Source: Oegoconia quadripuncta
Taxonomy: Eukaryota > Arthropoda > Insecta > Lepidoptera > Autostichidae
Reading direction: 5' to 3'
DNA length: 64,000 bases
NCBI GenBank assembly: GCA_949316235.1
Contig: OX438751.1
Location: 17,980,801-18,044,800 of the forward strand
Positions 22,701 through 34,200 of this stretch are shown one piece after another. The stretch's first letter is position 1. Every line of letters begins with the position of its first letter. The position numbers and the translations under genes were made by a program. Under the pieces are notes generated by a model that ran no database searches, was not told where the DNA came from, and saw only the letters and a list, made by a program, of their open reading frames with translations.

Positions 22701-23589
22701 CGACTTAAACTTATAGACATTGCACGCGCTAATCCCGAACTTATTAATGCTTCCCTCACCAATTTCTTCTTTTTCCGTGATAAAGAGGAGCAATATGGAC
22801 CTAAGCAACCTCACATATCATTTTTTAAATTTCTTAATGTGAGTAAATATTTTGTGAATGTTTGTATTTGTATTGCATATAATAATAATACGTTTTATAA
22901 AAGAACACACGTGTTGTAATAACCCTCTGCATGTATAACGTTATTGTATATTTTATTACAGTACAAGTATCAAATAAATGTGGATGGAACAGTAGCTGCG
23001 TACAGACTGCCATATTTATTGGCTGGTGGAGGCATGGTGTTGAAACAAGATTCGCCATATTACGAACATTTTTACGGTCTGCTGCGTCCGTGGGTGCATT
23101 ACGTGCCAGTGTCTCGCGATTTGTCGGACTTAAAGGAACGCATTCTATGGGCGCGAGAACACGACGAAGAGGCTCATGAGATAGCAAATAATGCGAAGGC
23201 ATTCGCCAACGACAACCTGTTGCCACAACACATCGTTTGTTATCATGCTGTGCTGTTTTCGGTTTGTATATTATGTGCTACAAATAAAACCTTATCCCCG
23301 TCATACAAAATCTTAGGCACTTGCTTCATCACACTTTTTTTTGAGAGAAAGTATAGTCGGCTGTTATTGGTGCAAAAATAGCCACATTCGTTTTTCTCAC
23401 TACAATAACATAGAATTACTAGAATTTATTTTGAAGTATTAAATGATTATTCATTAATTACAGGAATGGAGTAAAAGAATTGACAATGATGTGAAAGTCT
23501 TAGAAGGAATGACGCATGTACCTCAGCCAACAGCAAATGCATGTGGATGTGAATCTAACGAAGAGAACAAGAAACATGAAGAGCTGTGA
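16756..23589 (+). CDS. POGLUT2/3 ortholog: Protein O-glucosyltransferase 2/3 (KDEL motif-containing protein), complete, six exons
   Basis: ER-lumen enzyme that, in vertebrates, adds O-glucose to serines of EGF repeats of Notch and fibrillins. Exons: 16756-16898, 19354-19577, 21777-22233, 22601-22838, 22962-23261, 23464-23589. All are GT-AG with matching phases, 495 residues (human family about 500). The start gives a signal peptide ([13 protein letters not shown]). Residues about 20-125 are the filamin-like domain ([20 protein letters not shown]; later [13 protein letters not shown]). The rest is the CAP10/GT90 catalytic domain: [45 protein letters not shown] and [11 protein letters not shown]. 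It ends [15 protein letters not shown], so the retention signal reads HEEL instead of KDEL. The acceptor of exon 2 is the least sure (19354 chosen; 19367 also keeps phase). Confidence 0.93.
17300..17620 (-). mobile_element. Non-LTR 3' UTR fragment, second copy
   Basis: Shares 'ttgatccct...ggactttcataggatacattttatgg' and the 'cctcctgtaacctaaatgg' block with 11930-12110, where it abuts an RNase H relic. Only UTR-like sequence is present. It lies in POGLUT intron 1. Confidence 0.5.
18440..19320 (+). mobile_element. Jockey-like reverse transcriptase C-terminal relic, split by a MITE
   Basis: Plus-strand frames with shifts give a reading like [10 protein letters not shown] and then [20 protein letters not shown], which matches the '[22 protein letters not shown]...LR' region of jockey/CR1 elements. 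After the MITE at 18861-19188 the same reading resumes with [18 protein letters not shown], also typical. Dead copy in POGLUT intron 1. Confidence 0.6.
18861..19188. mobile_element. hAT-like MITE (TAGGGTTGCCATA ends) with 7-8 bp target duplication
   Basis: Left end TAGGGTTGCCATACGTCCCG and right end TTATGGCAACCC are inverted. The flanks TTACAGT (18854-18860) and TTACAGT (19189-19195) are a direct duplication, consistent with the 8 bp target sites of hAT elements (one base differing). The inside repeats the CCCGTAT motif several times. Non-coding, 328 bp. Confidence 0.8.
19836..20240. repeat. Possible larger foldback with imperfect GC-rich ends and an inner hairpin
   Basis: 'acactagcgtcttttgagcgacg' near 19840 is approximately mirrored near 20205-20230 ('cgacgctcgaaagaccctagtgt'). 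In the middle, about 20004-20055, 'aatacgaaataatcgctt' pairs with 'aagcgattacttcgtatt'. The ends are GC-rich and the middle AT-rich. It may be a MITE; the boundaries are uncertain. POGLUT intron 2. Confidence 0.45.
21069..21355. mobile_element. MITE with GGGGCCGATCGCGC ends and CAG flanks, copy 1
   Basis: Left GGGGCCGATCGCGCTAAG, right GAGCGATTGGTCCC; flanked on both sides by CAG (21066-21068 and 21356-21358). The same element lies in the opposite orientation at 59051-59341. The inside shows paired blocks such as CGTTCCGTTCGAACGG. 287 bp, no coding capacity, POGLUT intron 2. Confidence 0.8.
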
Positions 23590-23791
23590 AATCGATGAAA
23601 ATGTTGCAGTATTCGATCAAAGAGAGAAATTAGAAACAAAGAATGTTCCTAGGAATAGTTATAGTAGATCATTCCAGTTAGAGAATATCGTACCATATAG
23701 AGATTGTGTTGAATAGTGAGAGTAAGTGATAGATAATAATCTCAGTAGTACAATTATTGTGTAGTAAGTAATATTATTATGACTTATAGTA

Positions 23792-23797
23792 AATAAA
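23792..23797 (+). terminator. Candidate POGLUT poly(A) signal
   Basis: AATAAA about 200 bases after the stop codon, in AT-rich sequence with no closer hexamer. Confidence 0.5.
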
Positions 23798-23799
23798 AA

Positions 23800-25252
23800 T
23801 CTGAATTATTTTATTAACAGTTTTAATAACAAAATTATAACATTAGTTTGTATTTATAGTAAATATTTATTTTTCCACTCCCCGTATAGTGTGAAATGTC
23901 ATAGGTACATTATGTTCATACATCAACTCAATTTTTTACTTCATTTTTATATGTACAGGCAGGCACGACGACCCTAATACTACGATCGTCTTACGGTTGC
24001 GTGTAATTAGATAAAAGGATAGAAGCATTTATATGGTATAACTATAACTATATAAGTTACATAAAGCTGTCCCTTTTTAACTGTCCTCAAGCGGAGACCT
24101 CTGCTTGATCATCATCAGTCCGTAACCATCCCTTTGAGGGAGTATGGGCCAAGGTCTGCCACGCTGGCCCATTGCAGGTTGGAGACTTTACATTTATATC
24201 ACAGGTATGTAGGTTTCCTCACGATGTTTTTCTTCACCGTTTAAGAGCAGTCTAATAAATGCACACAAGTAATTAAATTAAATTTAAAAACTCATTGGTA
24301 CATGGCCTGGCTGGGGATCGAACCTGGACTGTGTCTACTGCACTGAACCACTGACGCCACTAACTTGCTTGAGTAACATTCTGTAATACCGGACTTAGCG
24401 TGGTATTCCACCTATCTAAATATCTTTGTCCAATGTTAATGTTCAATATTTGATCTAATTTCTTTGAGGATGCCCATGCCACTTGTCCAATATCTTGTCC
24501 AAGATTTTGCATAGTCTGAGAAAGTGGAGGAACGTGGAGCGATTTTATGTGCTGCTATTATTATTATAAAAGAAAAAACGAAACAAAAAAAAATCGGATG
24601 AAGCCATGGATCCAAAGGCGAAGAGAAAATTGCAATTGTCCATGAAGTCTTACTTACAGCCATTTTGTTTTAAATGTCATTAATCTTTGATCAAAATCGG
24701 TGTTACTAGTATATTTGATGAAATTGTCCAATTTTTTTGATCAAATGTACATTGGACAAACTTATTCAATAAGTGGAATACCTAATGTGACCATTTATTT
24801 TTTCCCACGAAGCGGGACATCCACAGATTTTTATGTAACGGTGTCAAATGAAACTGTCAGAATGGCGGGTGTACTTGTCCGATTCCTAATTACTTAAGTA
24901 CACCTGTAACAGTGGCGAACTGAACTCACGAGTTCGTCCATAACAGCGCACTTAAAATAACTTTCGGGCGGCTTTACTTCAACTCTTCAACTTCAGAAAA
25001 CAATGAAATTATGACACTGTCTTGCGTGTCCTTCCTTTTCTAATTGTAACAAAATTCGCTATCATTCAGGTTATTGGCTCTTTGAGTACTTTCACCAAAC
25101 AAGCTTCAGTGAAAACATTTTCAGTGTTCTAGTCTTTTTATGAAAACGGGACATTTCTGCGTGTCGACTATTGTATCGGGGACAACGGGACGTATGATCA
25201 CGTTAGGAATACCAGCCTTAGATAAGTTTTGTTTTTGCTCCGTGTCGACGTG
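23800..25252. other. Convergent intergenic region between POGLUT and CYLD
   Basis: Both genes end here. It contains a degenerate catcatcagtcc/RTE-type repeat (about 24108-24200, with 'gagggagtatgggcc') and a 30 bp segment (24054-24083) that recurs exactly at 54299-54328. Otherwise nothing coding was seen. The minus-strand 3' UTR of CYLD should lie at the right edge; a TTTATT at 24794-24799 could be its poly(A) signal. Confidence 0.4.
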
Positions 25253-28200
25253 TTACCGGTACATGGCCACGTCGGGGCTGCGGTAGAAGCACATGTAGGC
25301 ATCGGCGAGCAGACGCTTGGCGGGCGCGGGCAGCTGCCGGTCGTGGGGCGCGGCCGCGTGCAGCGCCCGTCCGCCGTCCTCGCTCAGCCACGCGCCCAGC
25401 TCCTCGATGCACACGATCTCCGGGATGTTGTACCCATGCCGTTCGCCTGCCGGTCGTATCGACTAAGTAAGTTTGACGACCGGTATATTGTTCAACAATT
25501 TATACGAGTCCCGCCAGTGGTAAATGTTTGTAAGATGAATACGAACACTTGTCATATTCCAGAGTCGTGGATGTTTTTATAAATATTTGTCATAATTTAC
25601 CTGCCCTTATCCCACTCTAGGTCGGGTCGGCACAACATGTCTTCCTCTTCCACTCTCTATCAGCCGTCATCTCCGTAATCACCCCTTTCACATACATAGA
25701 TAGATAAAAAGTTTATTGCATATACTGGCACACATACAAGATTGAAACATGAACAAATAAGAAAACAACAAGAGACTTACAATTTTTAACAAATACAAAC
25801 AGATGTAAACAAATATACCATAACATTAAAAATTTTCCCTTCAATCAATTACATATCATTCCTCACGCAGTCTACCCACACCTTCTTCGGTCTTAGTCTA
25901 CCTCTGCATCCCTCCACATTCATACTTAGCACTCATCTCGTTACGTGCCTGTCATCCCTACTCATCATATCTATTTCCGTTATTCATAAATATGAAGGGA
26001 ATTTAATCGTATTGTATATATTTATTTATCTAAAATGTTACAAAGATATTTTTACATGTCACAAACACAGGTATCCGAACACCGTACCAATGACATCATC
26101 GGACACTCATGCATTTCACACAAAAGCAACGCAACGCGTTTGTTGCAAATCGTCAGAAAAAAAGGAGTCACGTGATGTCGCCACGCACCTACCGGCAAAT
26201 GCGACTATATTATGTCAATATCAAAAAAAAAATTCAATGTAGGATACAAAAATCTTACTTATTGAGAGTCAACAGGGTTTTCTTGAAACAGTCACCTGCA
26301 GCCAAAAGTATACCATCACGTTCCCTAGCGCGCTAGATCTATGGACATTCATTACTTTAATTGTGTCGTGCAAGACAAAGTAAGCCAGGTAGTAGGGTCA
26401 GAAAGTGGAATTTTGATACCCTTGACTTGTGTTGTCTTGAACAAAAAAATTAAATGCAAAAGAGCTGGGGCGTTAGGGAACAAGGGGTAACTTTTAGCAG
26501 CAGGCGAATGTACAGGGTTTGCTTAATTTGGACTAGATAATTGGTGTAAGTGTACGAAATATTTCTCTTTATTTTTGGACCCTTTGATCTTGTCTTGTTT
26601 GGAACATATGGAACGAGGGACCTCTTATTTAAAATGAACCTAGCTGAAAATTCAAACTGCGAGCATGCAACAAAGAAAAGGAAGGATGGTGTTGTGTGTA
26701 TGAGAAAATATATTTATTTATTACCTTTCCTATCGGCCATGGAGTCGAAGAAGCACCAGGGCGCGTCATGGCCGGCGCCCGCCTTCACGAACGCGACGTA
26801 GTGGCTCGTCTCGATGCACAGCACTGCAAACAACTCCATGTACACACGAGGCACAGGGCACGATTCCAGGATGTTCGCGAACTCCTCGCATACTGTCAGG
26901 GGCGTCGGCTGGTGGAATAGATACAGATGTTCATATTTAGTAATAGAATTTAGGTTAATAGAGGAAGAGTAGGTACCGTATTGTAAGAGCTCATGCCTGA
27001 GGGTGTGTGAGTGCGTGTGAGAGTGTGTGCGCGATATTATGTTACAGAATTACATTAATCAATTCTTCGGTATCATCTTATGTCAGCTTTTGTATCCAGT
27101 CAGTTATCACTTTCTTACTAGTGGATTTCGTCTTCGGAAAGAGATCTAGATCTCTGTTACATTTGTTATAAGATAGCCCCCCAAAAAACAGAAAATTTTA
27201 TTTGTAAAAGCTGTTCTAAATGATGTATTCTCGATCTCATTAATGATAAATATTAATGTGACATAGAAAAATATTAATAATATCCATATGTAGAAGAACA
27301 TAAATGATAGCAAATGCAGTAATACCAAAGAATAATATCCAACAACGATAGATCAGAACCAATTTACTTATTTTTAACTTTTTATGTTCGAGTTTAAGTG
27401 TGGTGATTGTAGCTTTATATATTGGGTCTTTTACCTATGATATTGGAGTTTTTTTTCTTCGATAATCATATGTACCAAATTCCTGCGATTTTCAAAGCTA
27501 TATCCAAATTTGTTTTTTATTTGGAAAATGGAATATTATTTCAAGGTTTCACATGAAATATTTTTTAATATCTGGGCTAAATCACATAATAAAAAAAATT
27601 TTAACAGAGCTCTTTTCATGTGCTTCCCATAATCATTTCTTAGATTCACTGAAACTTTTATAAAGCGGTTACTTTTAAAAACTAACGCTGCCTATACTTA
27701 ACTTAATATTATCCGATAATACACAAGCAGAGGTAATCGTGAGGCAAATCAGAGTCCAGTTAACACAGCGCAAGTAGTTCAAGGGAAAGAAAATAACGTC
27801 AACGAGAGCAGTCTTATCACGCGCGATGGCAAGAAACGACTAACGTAACAAAAGACTCAAACGCACCTTTTCGGCCGCGTGATTGGACTCCCCCGCCTTC
27901 CTACCCCGCTCCACCCCCGCGGTCCTTTTGTGTGCCCGTCAGTCACTGTCAGCCTCAAACCTCTCTGTTGCAGCTCGATACGAAATAGAGCCCGCTAGTA
28001 CTTCTCGCTCAGACGTGCCGAGATAGCACAAGGGGCGGGTCTTGGAGCAAGTAAAAACGGTCCCGTTGCTACCTGCCCTTGGAATTCAATGGCATGCCCG
28101 CGTATAATTTCACAAAGATCACATTTTGAATCATAGTGCTAAAACCAAAGTTATTGTAGTAAAAATACACGATCTGCAGTTATTTTACAGGAATTCCAAA

Positions 28201-31200
28201 CAAAATTATGTTAAAATTACATTTTTAACTTTAATTTACCATAATAATAATAAAAAGTATGTAAAAGAATTTTTAACGCTTTAAATGATTTTTAATGATT
28301 TTCAGACTAACCGCCTTCAAAGGCCGATTGCAACAAAAAAAGCCTATTAAGTGCTATTTTTTTTTATTTATTATGGTAGTTAAGTACCTTGCAAAGTTTT
28401 AAAAGTTTGTTAAAAGCAATGGAAACTCCTTCTTGTATTTTTAAATTGAATTTGAATGTTTCAGTAAAACCTACTAAAAAGTTAATTTTTAACTTTCAGC
28501 CCTTTTTTGAGCAACTTTGAATAATTTCAGGAAGTTGAATTATTTTTTTTATTAAAACAACATTCAATACAATTATGTCACAAAAAAAAATCTGCTAAAT
28601 ACCTACTACAAAAAAAGATATGAATTTTTGAAACCTGGCTTGCAGAAAACATCCAAAAATCACAAAAAAATTAACAACTCGAAAAATACAAAAAATCGCG
28701 GAACATACATGGGGTATTTTCGGACACACCCCAGTATGAGGAATCTAAAAAAAATTTGTTGACGTCACTAGTTGGACCACCCTGTATATTGATATTTATA
28801 TAATATATTAATTATATATCTGATTAAATGTTTTATTTAGGTTTATTTAGTATTATATTCATGTAGTTATATTTAGTTATTTACAAGTATTAATGTATTA
28901 TAGACTTTTTTTTTTTTTTACTTAATCACCATTGCGTTGTACGCCTTTTTTTTATTCCCCGTTATACACTCTCTAACCGCTTATAGGGTTGGATGGAAGA
29001 GATCTCTCTTAGAGATAAGCTCACCTTTGTATCTTTGTATCTGACAATTGTATCTTTTGTGTTTATTTGCAATAAAGAATAAAGATAATTGTATAATAAA
29101 TGATTTCAGGAAATTTCCTCTGATTAAATTGTATCCAGGGCGGTTTACAATAGCATGTGTATAATGAGTTTTTCTTTGTATAGTTGTGTGATAGTTTGTG
29201 AGATCTAATTTATATATTTTTGAAAATTTATAAATTAGATCTCACAAACTATTCTATTTGTTAGTACAAGTTTACGGAGTACAAATGTAAAAAAATTAAC
29301 AGTATTAGTTTATAATGGGAAAACAAGAGAGCAATAGTCGAAACCATACAGTAGCAGCAGGTTATATTATGTAATTTCATCGATAATATGAACCAATGGA
29401 AAAGGTCAAATTGCCGCGCGAGCTGTCATGCAAGCAATCACACGTCCGAACGAAATTGATAACGACATCGACGAAGTTACCTAATAGTGCCACAGGTAGT
29501 ATCATCTTGAGAAAGTCTGGGAGATTGCAAATCCTCGGATCAGTGAAATTCCTCAAGACAGACATGCGGTTTTCGATGTTTTTTTTTATATTAAAACCTT
29601 CGAGGTTAGTAGCCAAAGCGCCCCCACGCACCGTGGCAGGGCGGGGACAGGGCGGGGACAGGGCCGGTACCTTGTGGTTGCGGCGTGAGGCATGCGCGAG
29701 GCGCAGACAGGCGGGGCACAGCGCGCCCGCCTCCAGCGCCCCTCCGGCCGCACACTCGCCGCACTCCCACCGCGCCAGCGAACCGCACACTGTGCACTGA
29801 CGGGGCACTGCGATGGGAACAAGCAATCGACCATAACACCACGACTTATGTTGCAGTTACGACATTACATGGGATTTCATAAAACAATAATGTAGTTCTT
29901 TTCTACAATGTGCATGCATGTACAATAAAGAGACGTGAAATTTGTATTGATACAATGGGATTAACATCGTCACTGTGTGTACAGACTGAAACACAAATGT
30001 CTAGACCACCCTTGTTCTTCTAATATTTTCTGTGTATATTGTTCATTTCGGCATTTGCAAATAGCAACATTTGAAGTACCAGCGACCAAACAGCAAAACA
30101 GAAAGCACTTTTTTTTAATTTTTGGTGTATTGTTTCGTATTTTCTGCTTTTTACGTCAGTTCGACGGGCATTTTTCTGGAAAGTCAGCCGTTTTAGGCGC
30201 CCTACACAGGCATCCCTCAATTTTGAAATGGTAAATCCTAGGTGCAACTGTGGGATTCTTTAAATAAGTATAATTAAAAAATACTTTGATTAAAAAATAG
30301 TAAGGAGGTGATAATAGAATTATAAAGGACTACCCAACAAGTTATGTGACGTTCATCTTACCCAATTTCGTTCAGTATTTTTTTATATTTATATAACGAA
30401 ATGTTGTTGTAGGGGAAAATAATAACAAGTCCGGTCTGACAACTAATAACAATTATCGTCCCGGGGTATGTAACGCTGAGTCGCCATTAAAAAAAAAAGA
30501 ACGTCAAGTAGTCGAGGAAAGAAAGAGGAAGCATATAACAGAGAAAATAGACCAAATTGTTAGCTACAATGTCGGGACTGGAGTCGACAGGTAAGACCCT
30601 TGTTATCTGCCTGAAACACAGTCTAGCCCTTTCCCAGATAAACAACAAGTGTCGCTTTATGTAAGAATAAATAAACATAAAGCTCTAACTAGCTTTCAGA
30701 TTTTTGTTAAACAGCTGTTTGTTTTCCCAAAAAGATAAAATAATAAGAAACAAAAAGGTTGTATTCATTCATTCAATTCAAGGAGAGGCGAGGGTAACAG
30801 TGATCAATAAACACGAAAAAATGTTTGATACTCACGGCCTTCTATGAGATCAGTGACGTCCAAGAGCGGCGAAGGAAGAACTCGCTGGTAAAGCTTGTAC
30901 TGTTTACCAAATCGTGGCATCTGAATGATAAATGCTGCTGGCACCTTAAACAATTATTTTGTAAATAAAATAAAAATGAAATGCGGAAGCGATTGATTCG
31001 ATATTGCGCAATGATATTTTAGCTGTAAGAAAATTTGAAGAATTCTACTAATAATGAGAACGTATGGAAAAACCCAATATGTTAGAATGGCAGAACAGAT
31101 TTCCACTGAACTTAGTACGTAGATAGCCAATACTCTCAATTAAATTCAAATGTTCCTGTTGATGCCATCTGTTGTGCATCATGTTCCTGGGACAGCATTG

Positions 31201-34200
31201 TTTATATTCTTCAAGTTTCAAGGTATTATTCCTATTAAAATAAAATGCACCTATATTTCACAAACTTGGCGACAATAATAAAATTTATAGAAAAATTGTT
31301 TTGTATGCCAATGCAATGCAGGTCACAGAGCTCTATGAATTCTCTACGTAACATTATTGTACTCCACCTGTGTATCACGATTAATTTGATAACATTTTGA
31401 ACATATTTATGTTTGGGATCCATTTTAATATACGACACACGATAAACTAAGGTGATTGCTCAGAGAACGGTCATGTCTTAACCACTCGACCACGAGCTCG
31501 CCGCGACGGGCGACGCGGCAAGCGAATTCAATAATCACTGCGCGGTCGTGACGACGAGCCGAATGGCCTATTTCAAGACAGCGCGCAATGATTATTGAAT
31601 TCGCTAGCCGCGCCGCCTGTCGGGGAGAGTTCGTAACTGAGCCGTAAGGGACAATACTAGACTAAATTGTAGACAAGTGTTCCTATGACGAAGACATAAT
31701 AATGGTTGATAAATACCTCGCTAAGTTTAACCCCGGAGGTAGCAAACGATTGTTCCAACAACTGTTGAACGCTGGGCAGCGTCACATGCTCGTCCTTCTC
31801 CACGAACAACTGGTAGCAGTACGATTCCTGGCCTGAAGACAGTTTGAGGAACGGCTCTGCTCGTAGTAGTTGCGCCACTAGACCGTTCAGGAATTCTTCT
31901 GGGTCCTGAGAATTTTTAAATGGTTTATGCGGTTCCATTCGAAAACAATGAAGTGACGATCTTCATTGGGACCACGGAATAGGAAATAGAGCAGAGATGC
32001 CCCCCATAGGTTGAGGAAACCGTGATATTATTTTATACTTGAACTCCCTTTTATCGAATATTTTATTATATTTTTTTGGTTAACAAAGTTGACCAAAAAA
32101 ACATATGCTTAATAGGACTAAGTAAACTTGAGATAAAAAAGAAACTTACAACATGGCTTTTAAAATTAGATTATGCTGGAACGGAAGGATTACTGAATAG
32201 AGGATAGTCTGATTTTACCTACCAAATACAACTGGCACTGCTTAATACAGACACACATAAACACATACACACACTTAGGCACACACACACGTACGCATAC
32301 AATCCACACACAACCCATACCACACACGAGATAATTGTCAACCTGATGAGTGTATATTTTTCTTTGTTTACCTTTTCATACCCAAGGTATTTAAGACCAC
32401 GGTAACTCAGATTATATCTATTTTGGAGGTAAGAGGATTCGGCAAAGCAACAAAACGCGGTATTAGGCGAGGAAAAGGATGACATTATAAAAAATTGTCA
32501 GATCCCCAAGCACTCGTGTATTTACTTTTTCTACAAACATATAGTCAATGAAATTAAATTACCGATAAAGCAACAGGTCGAGACTCTCAGTAACGAGGAC
32601 TGCGGCGGAGGTGCGCGCCGTTGTTGAGTCGCCATTTTAAGTATTATAGAGCGGTGACTCTGAATGAGTGTTATATTATAAAGGAAAGTACTACTGTAAC
32701 GAATAATTATACAACACTTGGGTGCAATTTAACTTGTGCACTGGCATGCAAGTGTGAAAGAGATAGACATGCCAAAATCTATAGTGTAATGTCGAGTGCA
32801 CGAGGCTCGGGGTCCAGATGTGATTTCTCTAAACTAAACACAGTTTTAAAGTAGTGCTGTCTTATTCTTCCAGGAACAATAAGATGCGACAGTACCAGTC
32901 CAAACTTATATTAGTTTAGTTTAGAGAAGCAACATCGGGATCAACAAATATGTGACTATTTGATGAAATTGGCAACACAACTTTCGAATGGCTCAAAATT
33001 GCGGGAAAAACAAATTCGTGGTGGATTTGTTTCCGATCGTGATTTTGTGAAAGTTTAAAAATCGCATGCCTAGTCTACCTTTTCCTCGGATGTGAGGCCG
33101 GGCACGTCTGAGAGCCGCTCGAGCAGTGTGCGCAGCTTCATCACGCGATCGGCGCTCACGTAGCCGCGCTTGCGCAGAGGGTTCACCACCTCCTCGCGGA
33201 GCACCCGCTGCACCTCAGAGTAATGTGGGGAGTCCTGTGGGCATGCTCCCTTGTATGTAGCGCCATTATGGCCGTAAGCCACAGAAATAAATAGTGCTAC
33301 TATTTATTTCTGTGGTTTACGGCCGTACATAAATAATAAATAATAATAAATAAAAAAAAAACACAAGCATACATAGAATCGAGAACCACAGTATTGTGAT
33401 GAATGGGTAGGGACTCAGCAGTGTTGCTGATTTTCAGTCCCCCCCTGTAGAGTAGTTGCTGCCACCAAAGACAGTATGGGCGACTTTCCAATGGCTAACG
33501 ATTTTTGTTACATATATTTTTGTTTTTAAGTTTAGGCGTGGCTCTGGACAACGTAGAAATTAAATTAAAATGTAAGAAATAAGAGGCCCCATCTGTTAGC
33601 GCCATCTTTCGAGCCACTTTGAACCACCTTACTAAGCGATCAGAAAATCGCCCACTAGAACTAAAAAATAAAATAAAAAAGGACATAAGGATTAGATACA
33701 GTAGCCAGTTTTAGTCACGTTTAGGCTTTGACGTGTGAGAAAGTCGAATTACGAAATAATTATGTTAATACCACGGACCATATACAAAGAGAACTTGGCG
33801 CAATACATTCCTATATTATTAAGTTTCACAACTGCGGGGTTCTTAGAACGAATATTAGAGACTACCCAAATGTGGTCTATAGGAAGAGTCGCGATCGCCG
33901 CCGTGGAGATGAGTGATCACTAATTTATATGTGTGTGATGTGATGTCACTTCTCTAAACTAAAGTCAATCTAAAACTTGTTTTAGTTTAGAGAGACTCAA
34001 GCCGAGTGAGTGATTTTCGGAGTCTTGAGATTTAACTCACACGTAAATTATATCGTCAAACCTCTGACATCTCGAAAGAAAAGTATTTTTGTATTTTCGA
34101 ACTATAGTAGCATTATCGGTCCATGGAACGAAAATACAATAAATTATATAAGTGGAAGGTGGCCGAGTGTCAGAAGGGCGTATTTGCATTGCTGTGAGCT

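Noticed and set aside
25218..25412. Arg/Ala-rich small minus-strand protein
   Set aside because: It is a shifted frame of the GC-rich last CYLD exon, whose correct frame gives a clear CYLD C-terminus.
29586..29895. Several GC-rich frames around the CYLD B-box exon
   Set aside because: They are frame shadows of exon 29671-29807 on both strands.
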